Notes: generated by a model not told the origin, from the sequence alone. A stretch of DNA of 64,000 nucleotides from Arthrobacter sp. efr-133-TYG-118 (GCF_030209755.1 NZ_JARVRH010000007.1:124001-188000), one strand, 5' to 3'. Numbered from the stretch's first letter, positions 42,529-51,449 are shown. Made by a program: numbers and translations.

Positions 42529-42924
42529 ATGTTGGTGAGTGAAGTGAAGCAGTTCGTCTTGGTCCTGCTGGCCGCGGTCCTGTCTTTATGCGCGTGTGCC
42601 GGTCCTGGCGGTCCGGACACCGGGCGCACCGGGGTTGTCACCGGCTTCGTCCTGACCGCCCCGGTGTGTCCCGTTGAACGTGTCGGTCAGGAGTGTCCGC
42701 CGCGACCCGTCTCAGGGGCCGCGGTTGTCGCCTTGGACGGTGAAGTTGTCCGGGGCTCAACACTGACCGATGGAACCGGGGCCTTCCGTCTCACGTTGCC
42801 TGACGGTCGCTACGTGATCAAAGCAAGCAATGTTGGAGGTTACGTCTCGACGGCGACCGAACCGGTGGTCATCTCGAAGACCCCGGTTCACATCACGCTG
42901 GTTGTTGACAGCGGGATTCGATGA
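42529..42924 (+). CDS. Putative lipoprotein with carboxypeptidase-regulatory-like domain
   Basis: A 131-residue exported protein. The N-terminus has a hydrophobic signal with a probable lipobox ending at cysteine (SLCAC, near residues 20-24). It is followed by one beta-sandwich domain (VSGAAVVALDGEVVRGSTL, TDGTGAFRLTLPDGRYVI) similar to the carboxypeptidase regulatory-like or SpaA type. A CPVERVGQEC pair may form a disulfide. GTG codons near the ATG (42535, 42544) are alternative starts. It ends five bases from the convergent arfB. Confidence 0.72.
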   Translation: MLVSEVKQFVLVLLAAVLSLCACAGPGGPDTGRTGVVTGFVLTAPVCPVERVGQECPPRPVSGAAVVALDGEVVRGSTLTDGTGAFRLTLPDGRYVIKASNVGGYVSTATEPVVISKTPVHITLVVDSGIR

Positions 42925-42929
42925 GCAAG

Positions 42930-43352
42930 CTACTCTGCCGACGGTCGTTTCCGTTGTTGTTTCGTTGCCGCCCGGTGTTCCTTTGCGACCCGGTGCCGAC
43001 GCTTCGAGCTCCGGGTGGGTTTGCTCGCCCGACGGACAGCAGCTTCTGGGGCAAGACCCTCCGCCACGAGGCGGGCGAGCTTGGCGAGGGCGATCTCCCG
43101 GTTGCGCAACTGGGAGCGCTGCTCGGAGGCGGTCACGGTGACTACCCCGGCGATGAGACGTGGTCCGAGACGCGTGGACAGCATGAGCCGTTGTTCATCG
43201 GAAAGCGCTGCGGAGTCGGCCACATTCCATGAGAGTTCGACGCGGCTGTCCGAGGTGTTGACATGTTGACCGCCTGGCCCCGACGAGCGGGAGAACCGCC
43301 AGCCGAGTTCCGACGTCGGAATCGTGAGGGCAGGCGACACTTCGAGATCCAT
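42930..43352 (-). CDS. arfB: Alternative ribosome-rescue factor ArfB
   Basis: A 140-residue peptidyl-tRNA hydrolase that frees ribosomes stalled without a stop codon. The catalytic GGQ sits in SRSSGPGGQHVNTSDSRVE (about residue 28), and the C-terminal basic tail (KPTRSSKRRHRVAKEHR) reaches into the empty mRNA channel. The length and arrangement fit ArfB/YaeJ rather than full release factors. The next gene upstream on this strand is a DNA glycosylase 51 bases away. Confidence 0.93.
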   Translation of the reverse strand: MDLEVSPALTIPTSELGWRFSRSSGPGGQHVNTSDSRVELSWNVADSAALSDEQRLMLSTRLGPRLIAGVVTVTASEQRSQLRNREIALAKLARLVAEGLAPEAAVRRASKPTRSSKRRHRVAKEHRAATKQQRKRPSAE

Positions 43353-43403
43353 GCTGCAAGCGTTTCACGATATGTGCAGGAACAAAGCCCCGCACCGGGC
43401 GTC

Positions 43404-43988
43404 TCAGCTCGCGGAAGCCTCCGCAGCTTTGATGGCGGCCTTGGCAGCCTGCTTGTTGGCGCGAACTTTTCTCAGCGACTCCGGATCCACGATGTCGGCG
43501 ACAGAAAGAAAAGCGCTCTCCTGGCCGTAGGCGCCGGCAGACTCGCGCCAACCTTGTGCCTGGAGTCCGCGCTGCTTCCCGAGCAGCGCCAGGAAGATTT
43601 TCGCCTTTTGCTCTCCGAAGCCCGGCAATTCCTTCAACCTGCGGAGCACCTCCTGGCCATCTGGGTTGTCCTGGGTCCAGATGGCCGTTGCGTCTCCATT
43701 CCAATCGTGCTGAACGGTCGCGGCGAGATCCTGGACGCGGCCGGCCATCGAACCGGGGAAACGGTGGACGGACGGACGCTCCTTGAAGACCTCAACGAAG
43801 CCTGCAGGGTCATATTCGGCGATTGCGGCAGGGGACATGGATCCGATCCGCGTCCGGATCTTTTCGGGTCCGGCAAACGCAGACTCCATGGTCACCTGTT
43901 GGTCTAGCAGCATGCCGATGAGAAGTGCGAACGCGTCATCGCTGAGGAGTTGGTCGGCGGCGGGGTCGCCCGTAATGTGCAGTTCCAT
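43404..43988 (-). CDS. HhH-GPD base-excision DNA repair protein (TIGR03252-like)
   Basis: A 194-residue DNA glycosylase-like protein. An all-helical domain starts with FALLIGMLLDQQVTME, and the helix-hairpin-helix is LKELPGFGEQKAKIFLALLG (about residues 118-137). The usual catalytic Asp after the hairpin is not plain to me, so activity is uncertain. The substrate is unknown. The ATG at 43988 begins MELHITGD. It is upstream of arfB on the same strand. Confidence 0.85.
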   Translation of the reverse strand: MELHITGDPAADQLLSDDAFALLIGMLLDQQVTMESAFAGPEKIRTRIGSMSPAAIAEYDPAGFVEVFKERPSVHRFPGSMAGRVQDLAATVQHDWNGDATAIWTQDNPDGQEVLRRLKELPGFGEQKAKIFLALLGKQRGLQAQGWRESAGAYGQESAFLSVADIVDPESLRKVRANKQAAKAAIKAAEASAS

Positions 43989-44072
43989 GCGCCCATCCTC
44001 CCACTTGCTTTGATTCGCGTCATGCCAGCCAAATCAGCAGCCCGGTTTGGTCTCCGTCTGTGAGCTCGCCGG

Positions 44073-44288
44073 CTATTCGCGCCGTTCGAGTGTCTGTCCA
44101 TAGGGCACGTCGCGGCTGATGGCGACGGTGTACCTGGTGTATTCGTGCTGGGTAACGAGGATGCCGTGACGGCGCTCCTTGACGGCGTGTTCGCGGGCGA
44201 TTTCGACGGCGGTGTTCAGCTCGTTTTCGATGGTGTCAGAGTCGTGGGCGGTGATTTCCAGGACGACGTCCGAATGGCGTTTGATCAT
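44073..44288 (-). CDS. Small conserved hypothetical protein, 71 aa
   Basis: A 71-residue soluble protein (VVLEITAHDSDTIENELN, AVEIAREHAVKERRHGI, then a terminal strand region). The helix-plus-strand layout and good codon use argue for a real gene, but I cannot name the family. The ATG at 44288 is preceded by a GAAAGAGACCACG region. It lies 84 bases from the glycosylase gene on the same strand and may be transcribed with it. Confidence 0.62.
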   Translation of the reverse strand: MIKRHSDVVLEITAHDSDTIENELNTAVEIAREHAVKERRHGILVTQHEYTRYTVAISRDVPYGQTLERRE

Positions 44289-44669
44289 CGTGGTCTCTTT
44301 CTCGGCGGGAAGCGCCGGGGCTCTCAGCGGTCACCGGCTTCCGGGGCCGGGCGCACCCGGGGAGGCGGAAAGCGGTGGTTCGAGAGGGGTTGCCCGGCAT
44401 TCTGTGATGGGGCGGTTGCTGGCCGTAGAGTCCGGCGGGCTTGATCGGCGGAAGATTTTCCTGCGGATCTGTAGCCAGTCTGGAGGATCGGGAGCTCAGG
44501 CACAAGTTGAAATGCCGAAAAAGTTGCCCGTGTCGGCGAAATTCATCCGACGCGGTCATCCCGCGGGAGCCGGTGTCTGGCTGTCCTAGGACCGGGAGGG
44601 CCACGCGCCGGAGCAGGTTTGTGCCCTAGTGTCGATTTGAGACCGCCGAGCTATTTCGAAGGAGTACCG
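44289..44669. other. Intergenic stretch of about 380 bases
   Basis: This divergent gap between the 71-residue gene and the epimerase gene must hold the two promoters. I find no convincing protein frame; the frames present read as arginine-rich or stop-broken shadow sequence. I see no tRNA and no strong hairpin. Confidence 0.45.
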
Positions 44670-45542
44670 ATGAGAATTGCAGTGACGGGTGGAAGCGGAA
44701 AACTGGGCCGGCACGTAGTGCGCCGGCTCAGCGGGGACGGCCACCAGGTGTTGAACCTGGACCGGGCGGGCGAGCGGAGCCCCGGTCTGGCAATTGTCGA
44801 CTTGCGTGACTTCGGCCAGGTGCTGGATGTGTTTCTGGGGCTGGACGACCGGCACAGTGGCTTCGACGCCGTCGTGCATCTGGGGGCCATTCCGGCACCC
44901 GGCATCGTCCCGGATGTTGCGACGTTCGAGAACAACATGCTTTCGACGTACAACGTGTTCCAGGCGGCCCGCCGGGCCGGCATCAAGAAGGTTGTCTACG
45001 CCTCAAGTGAGACGGTGCTGGGCCTGCCCTTCGACGTCGACCCTCCCTACATCCCGGTGGATGAGGAATACCCGGCCCGGCCCGAGAGCACCTATTCGCT
45101 GGTGAAGCATCTGGAAGAGCAGATGGCGATCGAGTTGACGCGCTGGGACCCCGAGCTGAGCATCGTGGGGCTGCGGTTCTCCAATGTCATGGACGTGGAA
45201 GATTACGAACGGTTTCCATCCTTCGACTCCGATGCCAGGCTGCGGAAGTGGAACCTTTGGGGTTACATCGATGGCCGGGACGGTGCGCTGGCTGTGGCCC
45301 GGGCCCTCGAAAACGGCAAGCCCGGGTTCGAAGCATTCATCATCGCGAACGCGGATACCGTCATGAGCCGGTCCAGTGCCAGCCTGGCTGCTGAGGTGTT
45401 CCCCAACGTCAAGGTGATTAAGAAATTGGGCGAGCACGAGACCCTGCTCTGTATCGATAAGGCCAGGCGGCTGCTGGGCTTCGAGCCCGAACATACTTGG
45501 CGCACTTACCATTCGAACCGCACTACTCCCGTCGAGGATTGA
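44670..45542 (+). CDS. NAD-dependent epimerase/dehydratase
   Basis: A 290-residue extended SDR with the Rossmann loop VTGGSGKLGRHVV, the serine region YASSETVLGLPF, and the catalytic YSLVKHLEEQM Tyr and Lys. It resembles sugar-nucleotide or uronate dehydrogenases of actinobacteria. The ATG at 44670 is preceded by GAAGGAG. It ends eight bases before an aldo/keto reductase gene, so the two form an operon and may act in one carbohydrate route. Confidence 0.9.
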   Translation: MRIAVTGGSGKLGRHVVRRLSGDGHQVLNLDRAGERSPGLAIVDLRDFGQVLDVFLGLDDRHSGFDAVVHLGAIPAPGIVPDVATFENNMLSTYNVFQAARRAGIKKVVYASSETVLGLPFDVDPPYIPVDEEYPARPESTYSLVKHLEEQMAIELTRWDPELSIVGLRFSNVMDVEDYERFPSFDSDARLRKWNLWGYIDGRDGALAVARALENGKPGFEAFIIANADTVMSRSSASLAAEVFPNVKVIKKLGEHETLLCIDKARRLLGFEPEHTWRTYHSNRTTPVED

Positions 45543-45550
45543 GGAACATG

Positions 45551-46582
45551 ATGCAATACCGCACTTTGGGCAACAGCGGCGCCGTTGTTTCGAACTACGC
45601 GCTGGGAACCATGACCTTCGGTGCCGAGGCCACCGAGGAAACGTCCCGCGACATCCTGGACAGCTACGTCGCGGCAGGCGGCAACTTCATTGACACTGCC
45701 GATGTTTACAGCGCCGGGGTGTCGGAGGAAATCATCGGCCGCTGGCTGGCCGAACGGCCCGATGCGCGGGACCGCGTGGTGTTGGCCACCAAGGGGCGCT
45801 TCCCCATGGGGACGGCGCCGAACGACGTCGGCACCTCCCGACGCCACCTCACGCGGGCGTTGGACGACTCGCTTCGCCGCTTGGGCGTGGAGCAAATCGA
45901 CCTGTACCAAATGCACGCGTGGGACCCCATCACGCCGCTGGAGGAGACGCTGCGCTTCCTGCACGACTCCGTCAGCAGTGGCAAGATCGCCTACTACGGT
46001 TTTTCCAACTTCCTGGGGTGGCAATTGACCAAGGCCGTGCACGTGGCAAAGGCCTTTGGCTGGAGCGCACCGGTGACCCTGCAGCCGCAGTACAGCCTGC
46101 TGGTCCGTGAGATCGAATCGGAGATCGTTCCGGCTTCGCTGGATGCGGGCATCGGGCTGCTGCCATGGTCTCCCTTGGGCGGCGGTTGGCTCTCCGGCAA
46201 GTACAGGCGCGACGTGCCGCCCACCGGGGCCACGCGCCTGGGTGAAAACCCGGAACGCGGCATGGAGGCGTGGCAGGCCCGCAACGACGATCCGCGCACT
46301 TGGGATGTCATCGGAACCGTGGAAAAGATCGCGGCGGATCATGGCGTCAGTGCCTCCCAGGTGGCACTGGCGTGGTTGGCGGACCGGCCTGCGGTGACCT
46401 CCGTGATCCTCGGCGCCCGCACAACGGAACAGCTGGCGGACAACCTGGCCGCGGCAGACCTGGAACTCAGCCCCGAGGAAACCGGCCGGCTCACCCAGGC
46501 CAGCCAACCGCGCGTCGGCGTCTACCCTTACGGCGCGATGGCCCAGAACCAACGCAGCCGGAAGATCGAGGGCGGCAGATAG
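45551..46582 (+). CDS. Aldo/keto reductase
   Basis: A 343-residue NADPH-dependent reductase. It shows NFIDTADVYSAG (Asp and Tyr), VLATKGRF (Lys), LYQMHAWDP (His) and ILGARTTEQLADN (cofactor). It is a close relative in style of the AKR at 4594 but not a recent copy. The second of two adjacent ATGs is used because GAGGA lies five bases before it. It is the second gene after the NAD-dependent epimerase. Confidence 0.92.
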   Translation: MQYRTLGNSGAVVSNYALGTMTFGAEATEETSRDILDSYVAAGGNFIDTADVYSAGVSEEIIGRWLAERPDARDRVVLATKGRFPMGTAPNDVGTSRRHLTRALDDSLRRLGVEQIDLYQMHAWDPITPLEETLRFLHDSVSSGKIAYYGFSNFLGWQLTKAVHVAKAFGWSAPVTLQPQYSLLVREIESEIVPASLDAGIGLLPWSPLGGGWLSGKYRRDVPPTGATRLGENPERGMEAWQARNDDPRTWDVIGTVEKIAADHGVSASQVALAWLADRPAVTSVILGARTTEQLADNLAAADLELSPEETGRLTQASQPRVGVYPYGAMAQNQRSRKIEGGR

Positions 46583-46616
46583 GAGTCCATTGCCCGCGGG
46601 GCAGGACAGGCGTTGA

Positions 46617-47267
46617 ATGTGGCTTATGGTCGACTGGGTTCTACTCTCCAACCTCGGCACCGCGCTCGGTACGACTGTCCTCGCCGTCGCGACGTTCATT
46701 TCCACGAGATCAGCCAACCGATCGGCGCGGCTCGCGGAGCGCGCCCTGCTGAATGGATTACGCCCCATCTTGCTGCCCTCCCACTGGTCCGACGCCCCTC
46801 AGAAAGTGCGGTTCATGGAAGGCAAGTGGATGGTGGTGCGCGGCGGCCATGCCACTCTCGAGATTAGCGATAACGCTGTGTATCTGTTGATGTCTGTGCG
46901 CAACGTGGGTGCAGGAGTGGCGGTCCTGCACGGCTGGCACCTGCCACCTGACGCCAGGGCTCCGCTGTCGCCAGTGGAGGAGTTCCACCGGCTGACCCGG
47001 GATATCTACGTGCCGGCCAACGACGCCGGATTCTGCCAGGTCGCAATCCGGGACCCGGAGTCGGCCGACTTCCGCAACGCAACCGCGGGAGCGGCCGGCG
47101 ACGGCTTCACCGTCGATGTCCTTTACGGAGACGCCGAAGGCTCGCAGCGCGTTGTCTCCCGCTTCTTCATCACCCCGGGACCGGCGGACGCGGGCCACGA
47201 CGACGCCGACTGGCTGCTGATGGTCTCGCGCCATTGGAACCTGGACTTGCCTGCCCCGCGCGGCTGA
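46617..47267 (+). CDS. Membrane-anchored hypothetical protein, 216 aa
   Basis: One N-terminal membrane helix (about residues 5-30) with NRSARLAERAL after it, then a soluble beta-rich domain (LLMSVRNVGAGVAVLHGWHL, DRDIYVPAND-like region and VVSRFFITPGP). The pattern of short helix, arginine-rich linker and Ig-like fold is seen in several actinobacterial proteins of unknown role. It follows the aldo/keto reductase gene by 34 bases and could be part of that transcript. Confidence 0.7.
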   Translation: MWLMVDWVLLSNLGTALGTTVLAVATFISTRSANRSARLAERALLNGLRPILLPSHWSDAPQKVRFMEGKWMVVRGGHATLEISDNAVYLLMSVRNVGAGVAVLHGWHLPPDARAPLSPVEEFHRLTRDIYVPANDAGFCQVAIRDPESADFRNATAGAAGDGFTVDVLYGDAEGSQRVVSRFFITPGPADAGHDDADWLLMVSRHWNLDLPAPRG

Positions 47268-47332
47268 GCCCGGAGTCCAGGCTCCGTGCGGGTACTCGTG
47301 CTGCCACGTTGCCGGACCCGTTCCCGGTGGTC

Positions 47333-48373
47333 CTAGCCGGTTTCACTTTGGATGCGGTCCTTGACGCTTTGGGGCATGGTCGAGCATGCGTCGTTGTCGG
47401 CGCGCTGGTTGGCATGGCTGTCGGCAGTGTCGGTGATGCCGATCGTCGCGACGGCCGCCTGCCATCCGCCCAGGCCAACGAGCTGCCGGGGGACCCAGAC
47501 GTTTGCCGCTCCGTTCACAAGGTTCCACACAGCGGGGTTGACGCCTGTGCCCAGGTAGATGCCTCCGTTGCGGTCCCGTTTGACCAGATCCGGCAGTGGA
47601 AGGACGCCCATCAGCTGCGCGGACTGATAGTCGGTCATGTTCCACGGCGGCGTTCCGAAGTAGTACCAGCTGGCCGCGCAGACCCCGTACAGGTGGGGGC
47701 CGAACTGGGCATAGTTCAGGTAGAGCTCCAAGGTGCGTTGGGGGCTCAACGTGTAGCTGAACTGGGTTGCCAGGACGGCTTCAATCCCTTTGCGGACCGC
47801 GTTTTGGTCGTCCCAGAGGAAAATGTTCTTGACCAGCTGCTGGGGGATGGTGGAGCCGCTGGGGTCGGGCTTTCCCTGGAAATACGCCTGTGCCCTCGCC
47901 TGGAGGTCTCCGACGTCGAAGGCCCCGCTGCGTGTGCCGAGCTGTTCGTCTTCATGGGCGATGGTCGCAGCCAGCAAGTGCCGGCTCATGTGGTTGATCG
48001 AGACGAACTGGTAGACGTTGGGCTCACCCGCCTCCAGCATGTAGGCGGTGCGTGGCGGGGTCACGCCCATGCTGAACATGAAGGCGATGATCTGGACCAG
48101 AACGAGTGGGGCGACCAGCGCCAGGAGGACCTTGCGGCGCCACTTCCGTTTGGATCGCTTAGCCTTCTTGCCGCCTTTGGGAGCCGGCTCCTGGGCCCGA
48201 TCCGGCTCCGTCACGGCCCGTTTCACCCGGTCTCGCACAGGCCCTTGTGGCTCCAAGGGGTCTGGCACCGGGTAGCTGATGACTTTGGCGCGCGCCGGAT
48301 CGGGGCGGCCCCCTGAAGGAGAGCTCGCGGGTTGCGGACGCCGCGGCGAAGTCGGTGGTTTTGGAATGTCCAT
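47333..48373 (-). CDS. Monofunctional peptidoglycan glycosyltransferase (GT51)
   Basis: A 346-residue membrane protein that polymerises lipid II glycan strands outside the cell. A long basic, proline-rich cytoplasmic part (residues 1-80) precedes one membrane helix (about 83-102). The GT51 domain has the catalytic Glu in IAHEDEQLGTRSGAFD and the second motif GSTIPQQLVKNIFLW, then TLELYLNYAQFG. There is no transpeptidase domain. The first motif is divergent (no aromatic after EDxx). The start is the ATG at 48373. A 7-bp inverted repeat (TACCCCT/AGGGGTA, 48405-48421) lies in its upstream region. Confidence 0.88.
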   Translation of the reverse strand: MDIPKPPTSPRRPQPASSPSGGRPDPARAKVISYPVPDPLEPQGPVRDRVKRAVTEPDRAQEPAPKGGKKAKRSKRKWRRKVLLALVAPLVLVQIIAFMFSMGVTPPRTAYMLEAGEPNVYQFVSINHMSRHLLAATIAHEDEQLGTRSGAFDVGDLQARAQAYFQGKPDPSGSTIPQQLVKNIFLWDDQNAVRKGIEAVLATQFSYTLSPQRTLELYLNYAQFGPHLYGVCAASWYYFGTPPWNMTDYQSAQLMGVLPLPDLVKRDRNGGIYLGTGVNPAVWNLVNGAANVWVPRQLVGLGGWQAAVATIGITDTADSHANQRADNDACSTMPQSVKDRIQSETG

Positions 48374-48512
48374 CGGTCTGCCTTCGCTTCTCGTCCCGCG
48401 CGGTTACCCCTGGAAGGGGTAGAGGATGGCACGAAAGTCTACCGGGCCTTGCTGGTTGCTCGGTTCAGCCAAGTAGCCTGGGTCCCAATCCCTCAGGGTA
48501 CGGCGGAAGATT

Positions 48513-48526
48513 GTAAGTACACTTAC
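48513..48526. promoter_or_regulatory. Palindrome upstream of the diacylglycerol-kinase-like gene
   Basis: GTAAGT-AC-ACTTAC is a perfect 6-bp inverted repeat with a 2-base centre, 33 bases before the ATG of the kinase-like gene. Its right half continues as ACTTACTG. A related half-site (GCTTACTG on the opposite strand) occurs before the next gene, glsB-like, at 49482. Confidence 0.45.
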
Positions 48527-48558
48527 TGAAGTCATCACGAGCAAATATCGGAGCGGCA

Positions 48559-49458
48559 ATGACTTCTGCACGGACCTTTGAATCGATCGTCATCATTTTC
48601 AATCCCAACAGCACCGGGGACGCACGCAGACTGGCTGAGAGTCTCCACGGCGAGTTGGCAGATCTCCTCAGCTACCCAGTGGACATCAGGCTCCAGCCGA
48701 CGAGCCACGCCGGACATGCCGTCGAGCTGGCCCGCGATGCAGCCCGCGGCGGCGGGGATGTATTGGTGATTTCCGTCAGTGGTGACGGGGGCTACAACGA
48801 AGTTGTCAACGGTGTGATGCAAGGCGGCAATCCCCGGGCCGTGTGCGCGGTGCTGGGGGCGGGCAATGCCAATGACCACCGGCGGAGTACCGGCACCCAG
48901 CCGCTGGGAGAAGCAATCGCCGGGGGCAGGGTGCGGAGCATCGACTTACTGCGCGTCCACACGGGCAAGGGATCGGACTCGGCCGTGGAGTACGCGCACT
49001 CCTATGTCGGCTTCGGGCTGACCCCGGTGGTGGCGATGGACTTGGAAAAGGGCGGCAAGGGAGCCCTGAAGGAAATGGTCTCGGTGATCCGGACTTTCTC
49101 GAAGTTTGAGCCCTTCGAAATATGCCAGGCCGACGGCGCGCGCCGCAGCCTGGACAGCCTCGTGCTCGCCAACATTCCAGAGATGGCGAAGTACGCCACG
49201 CTTAGCGACGCGGACGACCAGCTCTCTGACGGAAAATTCGAAGTGATCGTCTTTGACCACATGCCAAAGTGGCGGGTCCTCTTGACGGCGCTGCGGGCAG
49301 CTACGAACGGCCTGGGCGACCAGCCCAGCGTGAGCAGCTACTCGTTCACTACCATCGAGCCCTTGAGCTACCAGATCGACGGTGAAGTGAAATCCGTCGA
49401 CGCGAACATGCAAGTCAGGATCGAGTGCGCCCCGGCGGCTCTCTCCACCCTGGGATAG
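48559..49458 (+). CDS. Diacylglycerol/sphingosine-kinase-like lipid kinase
   Basis: A 299-residue protein with the DAGK catalytic fold: VIIFNPNSTGDARRLAE at the start, the nucleotide loop VISVSGDGGYNEVVNGV, the AVLGAGNANDHRRS loop, and the C-terminal beta domain. The normal GGDGT is SGDGG here, so the threonine is replaced by glycine, which may alter ATP handling. It probably phosphorylates a lipid at the membrane. AGCGGCA precedes the ATG weakly. It is divergent from the GT51 gene. Confidence 0.87.
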   Translation: MTSARTFESIVIIFNPNSTGDARRLAESLHGELADLLSYPVDIRLQPTSHAGHAVELARDAARGGGDVLVISVSGDGGYNEVVNGVMQGGNPRAVCAVLGAGNANDHRRSTGTQPLGEAIAGGRVRSIDLLRVHTGKGSDSAVEYAHSYVGFGLTPVVAMDLEKGGKGALKEMVSVIRTFSKFEPFEICQADGARRSLDSLVLANIPEMAKYATLSDADDQLSDGKFEVIVFDHMPKWRVLLTALRAATNGLGDQPSVSSYSFTTIEPLSYQIDGEVKSVDANMQVRIECAPAALSTLG

Positions 49459-49481
49459 GAACGCGCGGGGCCTTGCCTACC

Positions 49482-49497
49482 AGTAAGCATGCTGATT
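49482..49497. promoter_or_regulatory. Imperfect palindrome upstream of the GlsB-like gene
   Basis: AGTAAGCATGCTGATT has a perfect 8-bp core palindrome (AGCATGCT, 49486-49493), and its outer bases fit AGTAAGCATGCTTACT with two mismatches. It shares the AGTAAG half-site with the palindrome before the kinase-like gene. Confidence 0.4.
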
Positions 49498-49553
49498 AAC
49501 TCAGAGGCGAAGCGCCAGACTGGCGTTGGTCTTCGTTGCAAAGGAGATGCACC

Positions 49554-49820
49554 ATGGGACTTCTCGCTTTTCTTCTGCTCGGCCTAATCGCGGGCGCCAT
49601 CGCAAAGGCCATTCTTCCTGGAAAACAAGGCGGCGGCTTGGTGCTTACCCTTCTTCTGGGAGTTGTCGGGGCGTTTCTTGGTGGTTGGATCGGTTCCCTC
49701 GCCTTCGGTGGTGGACTGGGAAACTTCTTCGATCTGAGGACCTGGCTGCTGTCCATCCTGGGAGCCATCATCGTGCTTCTGATCTTCGGCGCAGTAAGAG
49801 GACGTCGAAGCAGGGTCTAG
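49554..49820 (+). CDS. GlsB/YeaQ/YmgE stress-response membrane protein
   Basis: An 88-residue protein with three short hydrophobic helices (about residues 2-20, 28-50 and 60-80), the family LLLGLIAGAIAKAILPG opening with its GxxAxxxxPG pattern, and a basic RGRRSRV end. Family members are induced by general and cell-wall stress; in firmicutes GlsB anchors Asp23-type proteins. GGAG lies seven bases before the ATG. It follows the lipid-kinase-like gene by 95 bases. Confidence 0.92.
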   Translation: MGLLAFLLLGLIAGAIAKAILPGKQGGGLVLTLLLGVVGAFLGGWIGSLAFGGGLGNFFDLRTWLLSILGAIIVLLIFGAVRGRRSRV

Positions 49821-49935
49821 ACGCGGACGGCTCGGCGATGGCCTGTCCTGTTCTGACCAAACAGATTATGTGGCATGGGCGGCCAATAGTTTCCGGTTCA
49901 GCCAGAGCGGGAGGATCCTGTCCATTGTTCGTGAG

Positions 49936-51096
49936 TCACGCGTCTGGTGCCTTCATCCGCAAAGTCCCAGCGGCGGCCGCGGCCGCGACTACCGCGGCCG
50001 CACCGAGAAGTAACGCCTCACGGTAGCCGTGACTCACGAAGGGCGTGACGATGAGGGGACCGAGAATCTGGCCGACGCTATATCCGGTTGTGAGAAGTGC
50101 GGTGGCGCGGGGGAACCGCAGGTGAGAGCCGATGGCGAGGGCGAGCGTTGCGATACCCAGGAATGTCGCGCCGAAGAGAAACGCGGAAATAAGTGCCGGC
50201 GCTGCGCCCCCAAATAAGGCAGGAAGCGCGATACCGATCGCCTGCGCGACAAGTGCGGCAATCAGCAGTGTCGCTCGTCGGAATCGGTAGGCGAGCCAGG
50301 CCCAGAAAGCTGTCGATGGGAGGGCCGCCAAGCCGACCAGTGTCCAGGCGTTGGCGCCGGTCAAGCCCGGCGCCGACTGGTCGATCGCGGCTACGAGGAA
50401 CGTCCCGGCGACGATGTAGCCGACTCCTTCAAGGGAATAGCTGATCAAGATGAGGACGAACCAGAGAAGCGGGCCTGGGTGCGTCGGCGTCACGGTCGTC
50501 GTGGAAACTGGAGGGCCGGTCTTTAGCGTCCAGCAGAGGGTGGAGAGAATTGCGGCCAGCACCGCAGAAGCAAACCAAGCAGCGTTCCAGTTCGACACGC
50601 GACCCAGCAGTAAGACCAGGAATCCGGATGCTGCGATCCCCGCCCCGACTCCGCCGAAGCCCCAACCAATTAGGTGGCTGCCGTACCCGTGGAGGCGTCT
50701 GAACATTGAGCTCGCGGCGACGATAAATATCAGCGCGCTGGCGACGCCCGCAACCAGCCGCAGCAACAACCAGTCAGTGACATTGTCGGTTAGCGGCATT
50801 CCTGCCAGGGTTACGGTGAGGACTACTAGTGAGGTCCGTAATGTGAGTGTCGACTGCAAAAGCCGCGGAACGATGATTCCGGCGATCGCGCCGAGCAGGT
50901 ATCCGAAGTAGTTGGCGGTGGCGATCAGCCCGGCGGCCTGCTGCGACACGTGGGCTTGGGCGATCATGAGCGGCAGAACGGGCGTGTAGACAAACCGGCC
51001 AACACCCATCCCGACAGCGAGGGCAGCAGCCGCTTGTCCAACTACAATCCACGGCGACGAGTTGGGGCCTTTCGGGGCCATCTGCCGAGATTTCAT
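49936..51096 (-). CDS. MFS transporter, YbfB/YjiJ family
   Basis: A 386-residue integral membrane protein with about 12 hydrophobic segments. It shows the family N-terminal pattern AALAVGMGVGRFVYTPVLPLM, ATANYFGYLLGA, GWGFGGVGAGIAASG and ATALLTTGYSVGQILGPL. It is probably a proton-linked exporter with unknown cargo. Three ATGs (51108, 51096, 51081) are possible and none has a strong ribosome-binding site; the middle one is used. It is followed by no gene on its strand before the GlsB gene. Confidence 0.88.
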   Translation of the reverse strand: MKSRQMAPKGPNSSPWIVVGQAAAALAVGMGVGRFVYTPVLPLMIAQAHVSQQAAGLIATANYFGYLLGAIAGIIVPRLLQSTLTLRTSLVVLTVTLAGMPLTDNVTDWLLLRLVAGVASALIFIVAASSMFRRLHGYGSHLIGWGFGGVGAGIAASGFLVLLLGRVSNWNAAWFASAVLAAILSTLCWTLKTGPPVSTTTVTPTHPGPLLWFVLILISYSLEGVGYIVAGTFLVAAIDQSAPGLTGANAWTLVGLAALPSTAFWAWLAYRFRRATLLIAALVAQAIGIALPALFGGAAPALISAFLFGATFLGIATLALAIGSHLRFPRATALLTTGYSVGQILGPLIVTPFVSHGYREALLLGAAAVVAAAAAAGTLRMKAPDA

Positions 51097-51149
51097 GGCA
51101 AAGAACATGTGGAGTTTGCGCTTTTTATCGTCCGGACCCGCGATGCTGG

Positions 51150-51449
51150 TTATGCCTTCGCCGCCACGGGATCGTTCGGGTGTGGATTCAGTGGCGTGAT
51201 CTCCACAGTCATCCACACGTGCAACGGAAGGGAGGCAAGGATCTGCTTGAGATCGGCCTCCGTGTCGGCGCTCCAGAGGCCGAGAGTGCGCCACTCGCCG
51301 GGCTCCGTGGGCGGCCTCCACAATCGCAGGAGGTGGCCCATCTGCGCCAGTTCGGCAGCGCGGATAGCCTCGCGATCCTTGGTAGCGTCGACCGTCGATT
51401 CTGGGGTTCCATGCGGGACGTTCGTGGTGAGTGTGGTGAGGAATTCCAT
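51150..51449 (-). CDS. Muconolactone-isomerase-like small protein
   Basis: A 99-residue dimeric alpha-beta barrel protein (MEFLTTLTTNVPHGTPES, AAELAQMGHLLRLWRPP, GLWSADTEADLKQILASLPL). The motifs match the muconolactone delta-isomerase family, but many members are not in aromatic degradation, and no other pathway gene is here. AGAAGGCAG precedes the ATG. It lies 22 bases after a VOC-family gene and before the MFS gene, all leftward. Confidence 0.83.
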   Translation of the reverse strand: MEFLTTLTTNVPHGTPESTVDATKDREAIRAAELAQMGHLLRLWRPPTEPGEWRTLGLWSADTEADLKQILASLPLHVWMTVEITPLNPHPNDPVAAKA

